64,000 bases of DNA from positions 62,001 to 126,000 of the forward strand of contig NADL03000752.1 of NCBI GenBank assembly GCA_002205965.3. Direction: 5' to 3'. The translations under genes and the position numbers were made by a program. The notes below the pieces were generated by a model. That model worked only from the letters and a program-made list of their open reading frames with translations. It did no database searches and was not told the DNA's origin. Of this stretch, positions 12,801-22,947 are shown in pieces (the first letter of the stretch is position 1; each line of letters opens with the position of its first letter). Origin of the DNA: Kappaphycus alvarezii. Taxonomy: Eukaryota; Rhodophyta; Florideophyceae; Gigartinales; Solieriaceae.

Positions 12801-14643
12801 TGATGTATCAGTTTGATATCACATAGCAGTACCATACTCGAAACAACTGAAAGTTACAGTGGGTTTTACATCAATGACATCAAAATATAGAAGATTCGAG
12901 TTAAATTGTGAGTAATTGGAGATAAGTAATGAGTAAAAGGAAGATTTCAAAAGAATAGGTGTGGGCATTGTTGGATTGCAGATAATTTATGCAATCGTAG
13001 AATTACAATAAAGAAACTTTCTTTACGAAAAATAAAGGAAGGTGCTTAAGAATATTTCTCAATGGAAAAGATTTATGCACCCACGATACATTTTCTAAAA
13101 TATTTTTTTCATGAATCCGATGATAGCTTCTCCCAATGTTGGCGACAGTTTAGGAATTTTATTCAAAATTAAGTCTAAATTTTTCCAAGAGTTCTTTTCC
13201 ACGTCCGGAGAACAACCATATAAACTCGAGAAGTCTTATGCGCAGTAACACGTGATATGGAAGTGTAATGCGTTAAGTAGAGATCGGAAAGGTTTTTATA
13301 TGAGAAGAAGGGGCTATGGTATTTGTAATGTAGCTGCAATGACTCTAATGGACTATTTATTTAAAAATAGTGATGGAGAGAATAGATTTTCTTTCTCTCT
13401 TTAACCCATGTTGCTGTTGCATATGTTTTCAAGGTCTACTTTTTCTGCTAAACTTTTTTAAAGGTATTTCAGTGATGTATTTATTGTCTTTTAGTAGGAT
13501 TTGCATCTGTTTCTTCATCGCATGATAGATAAATTGATGTGCGGGAGTTAAAGAGAAAGTTGCTTTTGTGAGCTTCCTATTTCTTCAAATAGGAAAAATA
13601 ATTTTCGGAAATATTTCGGAACCTCACGAAATAGTTTCTGCCCACTACAGGCATCCGAAAAATATTTAGCAAGTTGAGTTCGAGTAAGTGGGATAGATGA
13701 TTTATGACTAATTGAAATTATTTATCCATATCCTTAAAAATCCTGCGAAATTTCTTTTGATGCTGAAGTTTTGGCTTAATTACATGCTCTGGGAGTTTAA
13801 AAAACTCAGTTAATCTTTCTGGTCCCATATTTTTGTTCAAATCACCGATTTCACGAGTCAACATCTAAGAAAGCTATTCTTTATAAAATAGGAAGCGCTT
13901 TAATTTGAGTTTCTCTGGCCAGGCCTTTTCTTTGAGCACTGTCTTATCCTCATTAACCTCTGTATATGGCTGTATATCTTGTTTTCGTATAGTCAGTACT
14001 GAAAGACATTCGGTTGCCAAAATTTTATTAACTTTTTGTTGACGTTTTTCTATCATACTTGAGGAGTCAAATATAAAGTCCAAAAATTTATATTCTTCAT
14101 TTGTTGTTAATCATGTTATGGTGATTTTATAAGATTTGATGATATTCGAATAATTTTTCACATTCCCGCGTATACATTCCCGCGTATACGGCTTTGTGCG
14201 CACTATTTAAAATCTTGGAGTAAAAGCATTTCAAAGATTCTTTTGGCGTCTTAGTTGCACTGCGAATAAGTTTCAAGACCAAAATTAATAGGATGCCTTT
14301 CGTTCCCATGTAGTGGTTTCGCAACCCTTTGATCATGTCGTAGTGGCCTCTTGCGCCATTCAGTTACAATCATGTAATCATAAATTTACAAATAACAGTT
14401 CTTTAGATAAAGCTAGTAATTGAGATTATTATGAAACCATTTTAAGCTGCAGAGGGCTTATTGTATTACAAACGGTTTGAATGGCGACATTAATATTGAT
14501 TCTCTTGTATTTTTCTAGTCTTATGCGTTGATTTTCAAAAACATTATAAACATGTACGCCAAACCTTAAAATGGACTATTTTGGAAATTTAAACCTTTAA
14601 AATATTCATTGTGTGAATAGGTACCGAGGCTGTGGCTCTTCAT
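9854..14643. other. AT-rich block without recognisable genes
   Basis: Composition becomes distinctly AT-rich from about 10.4 kb. Only short, unrelated open frames occur on either strand and none has a motif I can name. The one small feature is an exact 14-base direct repeat (CATTCCCGCGTATA) in tandem at about 14162-14189. I see no tRNA, no LTR pair and no transposase residues. It may be long-decayed transposon DNA. Confidence 0.5.
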
Positions 14644-15710
14644 CCTACAGTTATCCTGAAAGAGAATTCTTCACGATCATAGCAAATTTTTGTGATGAAC
14701 AAAACTAGATCGACAATTTTCAGCCTACTTTAACGCCTGCAAAAATAAAATTGTATGAAGTTATCATGCTCGTCCGGCAGAAAGTTCAACTCAAACAGCT
14801 CACATTACTCTTGACTATTCAAGTCACTCGTAGTCGCCTTCATACACTTTCAACAGGAATAACCCTGCCCTCAGATGTAGCACATCATACAATTGGCTTG
14901 CTGGTACGCACCGTGATATGCACTGAAATTGTGCCCGCGGAAATAATTCACGAAGAGGACCTAATTTGGATACTGTATTTGAATTTGCATGAATTTTTTG
15001 ATTATGCCGGCATGGCAAATTCGAGGCACGATTTTTGTGACAAGCTGGCAATAATTGAGGACAGTAGATGCTAAGGTGCCCGAGGATACCAAGATCAATT
15101 TTGTGACACGATACAAGTATCTATTAAATTCTAGCCCGGTGGCTTGGGGCTTCAAGGAGACACTTAGATATTTACCTCGAGAGTACCTTCCCTCTAGTCA
15201 GTTTCGTCCGCACGGTTCCCTTTAATTCATTTTTTGGTATTCGGAATGTTTGTGTGAGACTTTGGGATTTGCCAAAAAAAGTCCATATAAGCTGAGTAAT
15301 CTGCTTCCTCCAGGAGGGAAAACGCAAGTTGGGAGGCAACTCCAACTGCGGACTCGAGTAATTCAGAGGTGGAGAGCTATCCTTTCCCCAAGAAACATTT
15401 CTTTAACGCTATTCCCACAGCAAAGGTGGAAAATCCTGCCCCTTCTACACTTGCTTGTCGTCCCTTGGCCCCGGTTCCTTGTTCACCTCTTCTCGTTCCC
15501 ACAACCATACCTTGGTAGCACTCTTGTCGCTCACAACACATGCGTCTTTCAATAATTGGCTCTGAGAATATCACCCCCTGGAGATTTATTCCTAGCGCAT
15601 CGGACAATGAGTAGCATCTACTGTGAGATAAGTATGTCGGCCGATTAGTGATTTGTTTGCTACTAATTGCACCTGCCCTTACACGCAAATCACCAACCAA
15701 GGGGCGAAGG
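14644..15710 (+). repeat. Long inverted repeat, left arm (about 1.07 kb)
   Basis: This segment is the near-exact reverse complement of 21877-22947. Open stretches translate identically in both arms, for example the 107-codon frame at 14751-15074 (plus) and 22836-22513 (minus). Only a handful of base differences are visible, with divergence rising at the outer edge (catcctacag here against a complement starting catcctgcag). No protein is recognisable, so the open frames are probably incidental. The arms enclose about 6.2 kb that includes direct-repeat copy A. It could be the long terminal inverted repeat of a foldback-type transposon or an inverted segmental duplication. No target duplication was found. 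Confidence 0.9.
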
Positions 15711-16589
15711 ACAAAATTTGAGCAAAAAGAGGCAACAGGTCGAGAATCTGAGAAGAGAGCACACATGCAGATAAACAGAATTGTCCAGAGTATTTAATTA
15801 TCTCTTCTCGGGGGACAATTTTCATTTGCGTATTTTTCTGAATTCATTGCAAAATATGGCATATTGACAAGGCGATTTGATATGAACATTGCACAACGCC
15901 CGGCGCTCCTCCTCCGGAATCCTGAATACAACCAGTTTACAAACTTACTGTCTATTTATCCCCCGTTCGTCACTTACATACCGGTTACGGAGACCAGCCC
16001 CGGATAATGGAGCAAAAACCCGCTTGAGTGTGCGTTTCTCATATCAAAATTCATTTAGATTACCCCGCGCTAGAAGCGTCAGACGACGAAGTAATCTACC
16101 CAATCATTCCCCCCTTTTTGCCATGTTTATGCTAGTAAAGCGGAGAAGAATAATGAGGGAAACGGGAATGGGAAAATGGCCTCTACGTAGCAATAACTGG
16201 ACCCTTCACGCCTCTAGCATAGAACCGCGCGGAATGAATCGATGTAGTTTACATGGTGGACTAGGCTCCGATTTCGATAAGAGTTGAGGCAAGTTTGGGT
16301 GTATTGAGGATGTAAGACTCCACGTTCGAAATAGGCAGAAGATTTAGATTCTCTAGGAAGAACTGACCGTCCCGAATATATTCAGAGCAGCAATTTATAA
16401 CCAAGAGACGTTGTGGTGAGCTTTAAGGGACTGCATGGGAGGTATGAAGTTTGCTCTTTATTGACCTTGTGTGGTGGTCACCGTTAGGAGTCGATCCGGA
16501 AATTTATCTCCAACTTATCTTTCCACTAGTTTCTTTCTTCCACACAATTCTTTTGAATGCATTATGCCATCTGATGTGGAGAAATGCGA
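15711..16589. other. Spacer between inverted-repeat arm and 4-kb unit
   Basis: No gene recognised. Open frames at 15889-16287 and 16471-16692 (plus) have no identifiable motif. The sequence has no counterpart on the other side of the 4-kb unit that I could see. Confidence 0.4.
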
Positions 16590-17152
16590 CATCCGCGGCG
16601 TTGTCTACATACTTTCCATGATAGTGCAACAGCTGGGCTATTGCCCAAACATCTCTAGAAAAGGGGGCTTGATGGAAACTCTCTCGAACTGAAGTGGGGC
16701 TAGCAACCGTCCGACAGCACAGTGCAGTACCATGCCATGCCGGCAAAGTTTAGTACAGTACTGCATATGATGTACATAATGTATATACTGTACATACTGT
16801 ACATACGCTACTGTGCACATCAGGAGGAAGAGGGGAGGTTCATCTATTGTAACAGATAAGCTGCCTGATACCCAACCAACTTGTACGTTAGTAGGAGGGG
16901 AGGGCTTAATTGGCATAGAGTCAATTCAGAAATATCGGCCTTCACATAGAAGTGCCGTCAAGCCGATCATTCCCACCAAGGTCAGTGAGCCTTGCTTAGC
17001 GCAGAGTCAAGTTCGAACAGTTGGTACCGCAGAAAAGGACAGTTGTTCATTTATTGAGGAGATACAGGCACTGTTGCTCTTAATGCTGAGAAGTTACCTT
17101 CAGAAGAAGTCCGCCCAGATAGTTCTAGTCAAGAGAATCAAAGCCCCGAAGG

Positions 17153-17211
17153 AAGTTGGCAGACAACTTCCAAGTCCAGTCCCAAATAGTTAGGAAGTTG
17201 AGAGTCAACTT
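17153..17211. repeat. Pair of 17-bp interrupted palindromes (AAGTTG...CAACTT)
   Basis: AAGTTGGCAGACAACTT at 17153-17169 and AAGTTGAGAGTCAACTT at 17195-17211 are each near-symmetrical with a 3-5 base centre, separated by 25 bases. The same pair occurs in inverted order at 30707-30763. In copy B (26607-26665) the second palindrome's left arm is mutated (AAGACGAG...). A weaker version is in both long inverted-repeat arms at 15326-15342. Function is unknown. Confidence 0.8.
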
Positions 17212-18119
17212 AAGACCCAAGAACCACTTTTTCTTACCCCAGTCACAGAGCATAGCTGGTAGAGCCTGCCCCTTTAGAGTTGGCTACCGGAGCAGTCACT
17301 CAGCTTTCACCCCCACCCCTTCCCATCGCCCGATAACGTCTACTGTAGCACTTTATTCGTTCGCGACGACTCTCATGTCGGGTAGCTGCCGTTTCCCTTT
17401 CCATTGGCGCCACTTTCACCCTATCATCATTCCTTGTATGTGTTACCGGGAATGTACACTTAGATAGAAATGCAGGCGTAAAAAACCTCTACGAACAGAC
17501 TTAGTCAACGTTCTATTCTAACATGCGCCGATCAAGCGACTCGAGAATTTTGCTTTCGAGCTAGAGAGACGAAACAGTTTCGTACATGCTCACAAAGAGG
17601 CAGGCAACGTCGGAGGATATCGAAGCCCCTCTCTGCGATCCGCAGATGTTGTCGTCCCTGACCGAAAAACGGTCGAAAGGCTCAGCGAAAGGGTATGAAA
17701 TGCTCCAGAATGATTGGTTCAACGTAGGCAGTGAGGTATTGCGGGTACAGTGGACATTAACTTCCGGTCCCTGTCCTAGGTGGTTTTCGGAGGACTAAAT
17801 TTGGCAACTTCGTTTGCGGTAAATCGGATGTTCGGGTTTTTCAAACAACAAAAGGTTACGCAAGTGACTGCCTAGTGCAGTCTGCCTGGTGGATGGCCCG
17901 AGGGCGGCTTCATGAAGAACGCTAAGACGTATATGCCACTCCCAAGGAAAACAGAACATAAACGGCCGGGTGCAATCTTTCCTCATGCAAAGACATGCTG
18001 CGGTGACGTTTTTATCGAACGCAGCACGCCTTACGGCTCTCCTCACTCCGGTCCTGAAAGGCCGTCTGCCTCACAAGAGTCCAACGCTTAGACCCCCCCA
18101 TCACTGGTCCGGGAAGTGA

Positions 18120-18340
18120 TGGTGGTGGTATGTCTTTACGGGTTGTACAGTACGGCACAGAAGCGTGCAGAGGGTATGCAGCAACTAACTACGAATGCGG
18201 GCGGCGGGCGGAAACCTGTCGCGCCTACATCACTGGCCGACTAAACGCAAAACGGGTAACGAAGTCGCGGAGCTCCTGTTGAGGGCAGGAACCGCGACGG
18301 GAATCAGCGAAGGAAGCAAGGCAACGGAAAAAACCGGGAA
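18120..18340 (-). pseudogene. Non-LTR retrotransposon ORF tail fragment (in copy A)
   Basis: The minus strand encodes FFRCLASFADSRR then QQELRDFVTRFAFSRPVM, ending at a stop at 18225. This aligns with the tail at 21729-21532 (FFRRLVSFAASRR, QQELRDFVTRFAFSLQIM), and more distantly with 30439-30249. I interpret it as the extreme C-terminus of the same kind of RT-endonuclease polyprotein. DNA similarity to 21465-21700 continues through the downstream sequence, consistent with a shared 3' UTR. Only the 3' end is present, as expected of a 5'-truncated insertion. Confidence 0.6.
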
Positions 18341-18533
18341 GTAGCCGCTTCACATCCGTAATCAGGAAACTACCCAACATCACCCCCCCCCACCTAAATT
18401 TCCACCCTTCACCCAGCGGGATCCGTTTCAGCGCACAGTACGTTCCCCGAGACCACGCTTTACCCTGAATCTGTACCAATGAGTAAAGTGGCCAGAATAT
18501 GTGTTGGATACGACTAGAATATATGTTGGTTAC

Positions 18534-18555
18534 GCACTAAATACGTATTTAGTGC
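18534..18555. repeat. Perfect 22-bp palindrome
   Basis: Eleven-base arms (GCACTAAATAC and its complement) with no spacer. It is present unchanged at 27988-28009 in copy B. Such symmetry could be a binding site for a dimeric protein or a remnant of an inversion; nothing nearby decides. Confidence 0.9.
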
Positions 18556-18951
18556 TGCACTGTTTCTACCTTCAGAAACCAAGATAGTCCCTGTTTAATC
18601 ATTTGTACACGCTGAGTAAATCTAGTCATCCTAACGCACAGAGACCTATCTACCTCACCCGCGGCCCTCCATCCACTGTGTTTATTTCTATTTGTGTTCC
18701 GCAACCGCGCGGAGTTTCAATGTTTTTCTCCTGCCCACTCAGCACCACATTTTCATCCTCGGCGCCAGAAGCGTCACCGCGTGCACCACCGCTTCCATCA
18801 AGGGCGGGGCTACCCATCACTCCTCCGTTGCCTCATTCGCCGCAAGGATCAGCCCTAGTCACGGTTCCAGCGCTGAACACTTCCAACTGGAACTTGGAGG
18901 ATGCACGCTGCGGTCAGCGATCGCTGCGGCCTTCGGCTGGTCCAGTTCCAC

Positions 18952-19203
18952 CTATAGAGATGGGGAGGCGAGGGCGGCCGCGGCCGCATGACCCGGACCA
19001 GCAACGCCGAGAACTGATCCGATACCTTCAAGAGAACCTGCGGCAACACCGGACTCGGCATCAGCGGCGGCACCGGCGGAAGTGGTTCCGTGGCTGTGGA
19101 AGCCGGCCCCAGCGCTCAGCATACCATGGACGCCGGAACGGGAAACAGGAGTGGCGACAGCAGCTCCGAAGAGGGCGAGAATGGTGGCGATCTTAGCAAT
19201 CAT
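18952..19203 (-). CDS. Candidate small secreted Ala/Gly-rich protein (copy A)
   Basis: Eighty-three codons from a true ATG at 19203. The N-terminus is a good signal peptide: basic start MIAK, hydrophobic core IATILALFGAAVA, then TPVSR with a plausible cleavage site after AVA. The rest is rich in Ala, Gly, Ser and His and has no recognisable domain. It lies in a locally GC-rich part of the 4-kb repeat and is duplicated in copy B, differing by one Ala-to-Ser change. A longer plus-strand open frame overlaps it entirely. It may be the first exon of a host gene carried inside the repeat, since sequence further along the minus strand (18860-18660) stays largely open in another frame. It could also be chance in GC-rich DNA. 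Confidence 0.35.
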   Translation of the reverse strand: MIAKIATILALFGAAVATPVSRSGVHGMLSAGAGFHSHGTTSAGAAADAESGVAAGSLEGIGSVLGVAGPGHAAAAALASPSL

Positions 19204-19995
19204 GATTGGATGCGAGGGTGGTTGGATTTGAACTGGAGGGGGTCTGAAGCGCTTTGACAGGATAGATTCGCTGCAGGCTCCTCAAGATATTCAACGTCCT
19301 GCCTTTGTAGTAAAGGAGGGGGTGTTCCATACGTGTGTTCGGCAACAGACATCCCATGACGGGGGATTGATTTGAGGGGCCATCAAGGTGTCCTGCCATG
19401 AATTTTGCCTGCCCCGCTGGTTTCATTCCGAGGGGCTACTAAAGTGTAGAGAGCTCCAGCGGATCCCGAAAAAATAATTCACAACAGGAAGAGCATCTAG
19501 CACGGAAAACTGGGCTCCGCTGAAACCGATCAGCTGTCCCATCCTGATGGCCAGCTATCTTCCAACGGAGCTGTCAGAGCCAACTGCCAAGGCCCTTCCC
19601 GCGTTTCATCTGCCGCGCAGAGCCCCGAGGTACCCTACGTCGGTTTATCATACTGTGCATGAACCAAAGTACCTGAACCATGGCTTATGAATTCGTCAGC
19701 GTTTCTGTTCCTCCCCCCACCCCACGCGTTCCGACCGTATCACCTAATTGGCGGAAAATAATCCGGAATGGCGAACATGGGGGTTCAATTTCTGTAGCAG
19801 ATATGCTGGCCGATACCCTGTCGACTTGTACAATATAGCAGTACAGTATGTATGTGCAAAGAAAAGGGTAAAGTTTTGGGTGTTTTTTCTGCTGGGATAT
19901 ATTCGATCTATCCTACAGACAACATCCAGACAACCACAATCGACTCGAAAAGGTGTGGCGACACAATAATGGGAGAGGAAGTACGCTCCATAAAA

Positions 19996-20027
19996 GGCCG
20001 CCTTCAGGCCAGGCCGCCTTCAGGCCA
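19996..20027. repeat. Tandem 16-bp repeat (2 units)
   Basis: GGCCGCCTTCAGGCCA occurs twice head to tail. The same duplication is in copy B at about 29451-29482. It overlaps the end of a non-LTR tail fragment and lengthens its reading frame. Confidence 0.9.
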
Positions 20028-20090
20028 GCCATCAAGCAGGGCGCATTGGACATCACGGTTGCTGCGGCGTGCCTTTGCATCAACCCCCCC
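20012..20090 (-). pseudogene. Non-LTR ORF tail fragment, RHAAA type (copy A)
   Basis: The minus strand reads LMQRHAAATVMSNAPCLMAGLKAA. This matches RHAAAAVMSNASCLLTGFEPAI at 31364-31434, and the ends of the ORF tails at 31.6 kb and 53.9 kb (AAISNAACLLASLQPVF). It is a very short terminal piece joined directly to unrelated sequence, so it is a relic. Confidence 0.6.
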
Positions 20091-20613
20091 GAACCTTTCC
20101 GGACGTCTCCATTGCCCTGTGCAAAAAATAAAAAGTACCTTCCAATGTGAGCTTTAGTTTGCAGAAAGGTAACGGGGTTCCCGGCACGGAAAAAACAAAT
20201 CCGGCGCGACCTCGAGGGACAACGTGAAGGAATGGTATGACGCAAGGTATCGTAAGGGGTTATATGCCCATCAACAGTCCCTGGATGCCAGTCCAGTTTC
20301 AGCCCCAAGACATCTGCAGGTACAGGTCGTTTCCGTGGAAAACTCTGCGCAGCCGGCTTGTCGCAAGTGGTGGTGGTGGTGTTTGCCAATACCCTGGAAG
20401 GTCACTGCATACGTGCTGTCCCGTCCGGGCCCTGCTCCACACTTCCCCAAAATCATGATCCTCACACGCAACCAGGCTTTATATCTTCCCTTAACGTCGC
20501 AAACTACAATATTCACTGCGCGCAGTGCCCTATTCCGTTACGTCGACTGGTTTTTATCGACTAGAAACGGGCCGCGAGCCGTCTGGGTCGGCTGTGGTCT
20601 TCACCGCGGGGCA

Positions 20614-21464
20614 CCGTAGTGGGGGCAGTAAAGGCCTCTCTCTCTAGTGGGGCCTGAGCATATAGAGGAGCACGGACCGCAGATGATGGGCGCGGTGCTA
20701 GTCATAGCATGTGGGCCCGTAGCATGAATCTGGTTACTGCCCCGTTTGCCCGGGAACAAATCTGCAACTGCCTCTATAGTATGGTGATATGGGATGTGAA
20801 TTTACCGCAGGTCTTCAGAGAGCTGAGAATAAAAACTTTTGAGGTGGGCGTTTTGTAATACCGCAACACACAATGTTCCTTCTCACTTACTGCAGGGGCG
20901 TTCCACCTCACGCGATAGAGAGGCACCCGCAGCTATACACTTGTGTTTGTTGCCGTGCTTTTCAATTCCAACGAGAGCGATAGAGCTTAATATCTCTTGT
21001 CCAATATGACATTGAGCAATGGGGTCGGCAACGCTGGGCGCCGTTTTTCTCTTGACACTTGTCTCCTGTCAGGGCACAGCCGCCAGTGCCACTAAGCAGT
21101 AGCGCACCCGATCTTCCCGCCCGTTATTTTTTTCTCGCGATCTACTTCTCTGCTCTTCCTCCGATCCCAGCTCAAGCGAAACTCTTAATAGGACAATTTC
21201 CCAGATATTTAAAGAGTAATGCACCGAAAATACTAGAGGGATATCCCAGTGATGGACCTATGTCCCGTCATTCCTATAGAACAACAATCCACTGCGAGCG
21301 ATCTTAATCTACAGGGCACTCGCTGAGCCAATTGCATTCCTTCGCTTCATCAATGGTACAGTATGCATAAGTGTAAGAGCATAGCTAAATGCAACAGTCG
21401 TGGAATGCAGAATAATGTCGTGCGGGTAAGACATAGATCTGTTCCATGATTCCAGACGCATGTG
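20614..21464. other. Unassigned sequence inside the inverted repeat
   Basis: No gene, RNA or repeat family recognised. Open frames such as plus 21059-21307 lack motifs. This lies between the end of the 4-kb unit and a non-LTR tail. Confidence 0.4.
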
Positions 21465-21729
21465 GTGGTGGTAAATCTTTATTGGTTGTACAATGTCGCA
21501 CAGAAGCGTGCGGAGCGTATTCATAAATTAACTACGGATGCGGCCGGCGGGTAGAAACCTGTCGCGCCTGCATTATTTGGAGACTAAATGCAAAACGGGT
21601 AACGAAGTCGCGGAGCTCCTGTTGAGGGGAGGAAATGCGACGGGAAGCAGCGAAGGAAACAAGGCGTCGGAAAAAACCCTTGCCGTCGTCGCCCAAGGCG
21701 CCATAGATTTCAATCCCGACGGGGGAGAG
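21465..21729 (-). pseudogene. Non-LTR retrotransposon ORF tail with 3' UTR
   Basis: The minus strand encodes LSPVGIEIYGALGDD, then FFRRLVSFAASRR and QQELRDFVTRFAFSLQIMQA, ending in STRRPHP at a stop at 21532. The layout (P-V-x5-YG, then a basic Ala-Ser-Arg-Arg helix, then a long amphipathic helix) parallels HPVAFDMYGSAGPGAEKG...IASRRG at 30.4 kb. It resembles the C-terminal end of RT proteins with a restriction-like endonuclease. The downstream sequence to 21465 contains CAATAAAG and matches 18120-18225. The 5' part of the element is missing. Confidence 0.6.
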
Positions 21730-21876
21730 GAGAATATCGTTTTGGTTGTAGGGATTTTGAGATTGTATCGAAATAGCCAATGAGCGTCTGAGATCGCATA
21801 TTATTGAGATAATACATTGCTGTATTGCTATGCAAGTTGTCCAGTCGAGTACACCGTTCAAGATTAAATACTCAAA

Positions 21877-22947
21877 CCTTCGCGGCTTGGTTGGTGATTT
21901 GCGTGTGTGGGCAGGTGCAATTAGTAGCAAACAAATCATTAATCGGCCGACATACTTATCTCACAGTAGATGCTATTCATTGTCCGATGCGCTAGGAATA
22001 AATCTCCAGGGGGTGATATTCTCAGAGCCAATTATTGAAAGACGCATGTGTTGTGAGCGACAAGAGTGCTACCAAGGTATGGTTGTGGGAACGAGAAGAG
22101 GTGAACAAGGAACCGGGGCCAAGGGACGACAAGCAAGTGTAGAAGGGGCAGGATTTTCCACCTTTGCTGTGGGAATAGCGTTAAAGAAATGTTTCTTGGG
22201 GAAAGGATGGCTCTCCACCTCTGAATTACTCGAGTCCGCAGTTGGAGTTGCCTCCCAACTTGCGTTCTCCCTCCTGGAGGAAGCAGATTACTCAGCTTAT
22301 ATGGACTTTTTTTGGCAAATCCCAAAGTCTCACACAAACATTCCGAATACCAAAAAATGAATTAAAGGGAACCGTGCGGACGAAACTGACTAGAGGGAAG
22401 GTACTCTCGAGGTAAATATCTAAGTGTCTCCTTGAAGCCCCAAGCCACCGGGCTAGAATTTAATAGATACTTGTATCGTGTCACAAAATTGATCTTGGTA
22501 TCCTCGGGCACCTTAGCATCTACTGTCCTCAATTATTGCCAGCTTGTCACAAAAATCGTGCCTCGAATTTGCCATGCCGGCATAATCAAAAAATTCATGC
22601 AAATTCAAATACAGTATCCAAATTAGGTCCTCTTCGTGAATTATTTCCGCGGGCACAATTTCAGTGCATATCACGGTGCGTACCAGCAAGCCAATTGTAT
22701 GATGTGCTACATCTGAGGGCAGGGTTATTCCTGTTGAAAGTGTATGAAGGCGACTACGAGTGACTTGAATAGTCAAGAGTAATGTGAGCTGTTTGAGTTG
22801 AACTTTCTGCCGGACGAGCATGATAACTTCATACAATTTTATTTTTGCAGGCGTTAAAGTAGGCTGAAAATTGTCGATCTAGTTTTGTTCATCACAAAAA
22901 TTTGCTATGATCGTGAAGAGTTCTCTTTAAGGACGGCTGCAGGATGA
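21877..22947 (-). repeat. Long inverted repeat, right arm
   Basis: Reverse complement of 14644-15710. A 176-codon plus-strand frame (21830-22360) in this arm is open by chance or is a relic; the left arm carries the same frame, slightly shorter (15766-15377, minus). A diverged copy of part of this arm (about 22045-22200) occurs at 30545-30700, so the arm sequence is itself a repeat family. Confidence 0.9.

Larger units (their letters stand above)
16590..20613 (+). repeat. 4.0-kb direct repeat unit, copy A
   Basis: Matches 26044-30069 in the same orientation, with roughly a dozen substitutions and two 1-base C insertions in copy B (coordinate offset 9454 at the left end, 9456 at the right). 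That is about 99.6% identity by eye. The match starts and stops abruptly. Both ends carry CCGCGG close to the boundary (catCCGCGG at the left, cacCGCGGggca at the right), which may be a short terminal inverted signal or chance. It contains a candidate secreted-protein ORF, two non-LTR tail fragments, a 22-bp palindrome and a tandem 16-mer, but no transposase, RT or integrase. It may be a non-autonomous element or a young segmental duplication. Confidence 0.92.

Noticed and set aside
14161-14189. Exact 14-base tandem repeat as a possible target-site duplication
   Set aside because: The units are adjacent with nothing between them, so it is a simple tandem duplication.
17245-17320. tRNA-like string (AGCATAGCTGGTAGAGCCTGCC)
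   Set aside because: It resembles a D-arm, but no B box (GGTTCRANNCC) or acceptor pairing follows at the right distance.
18603-19196. 197-codon plus-strand frame, repeated at 28057-28650
   Set aside because: It begins with TTG, is Pro/Arg-rich in a GC-rich patch and overlaps the minus-strand signal-peptide ORF; it looks compositional.
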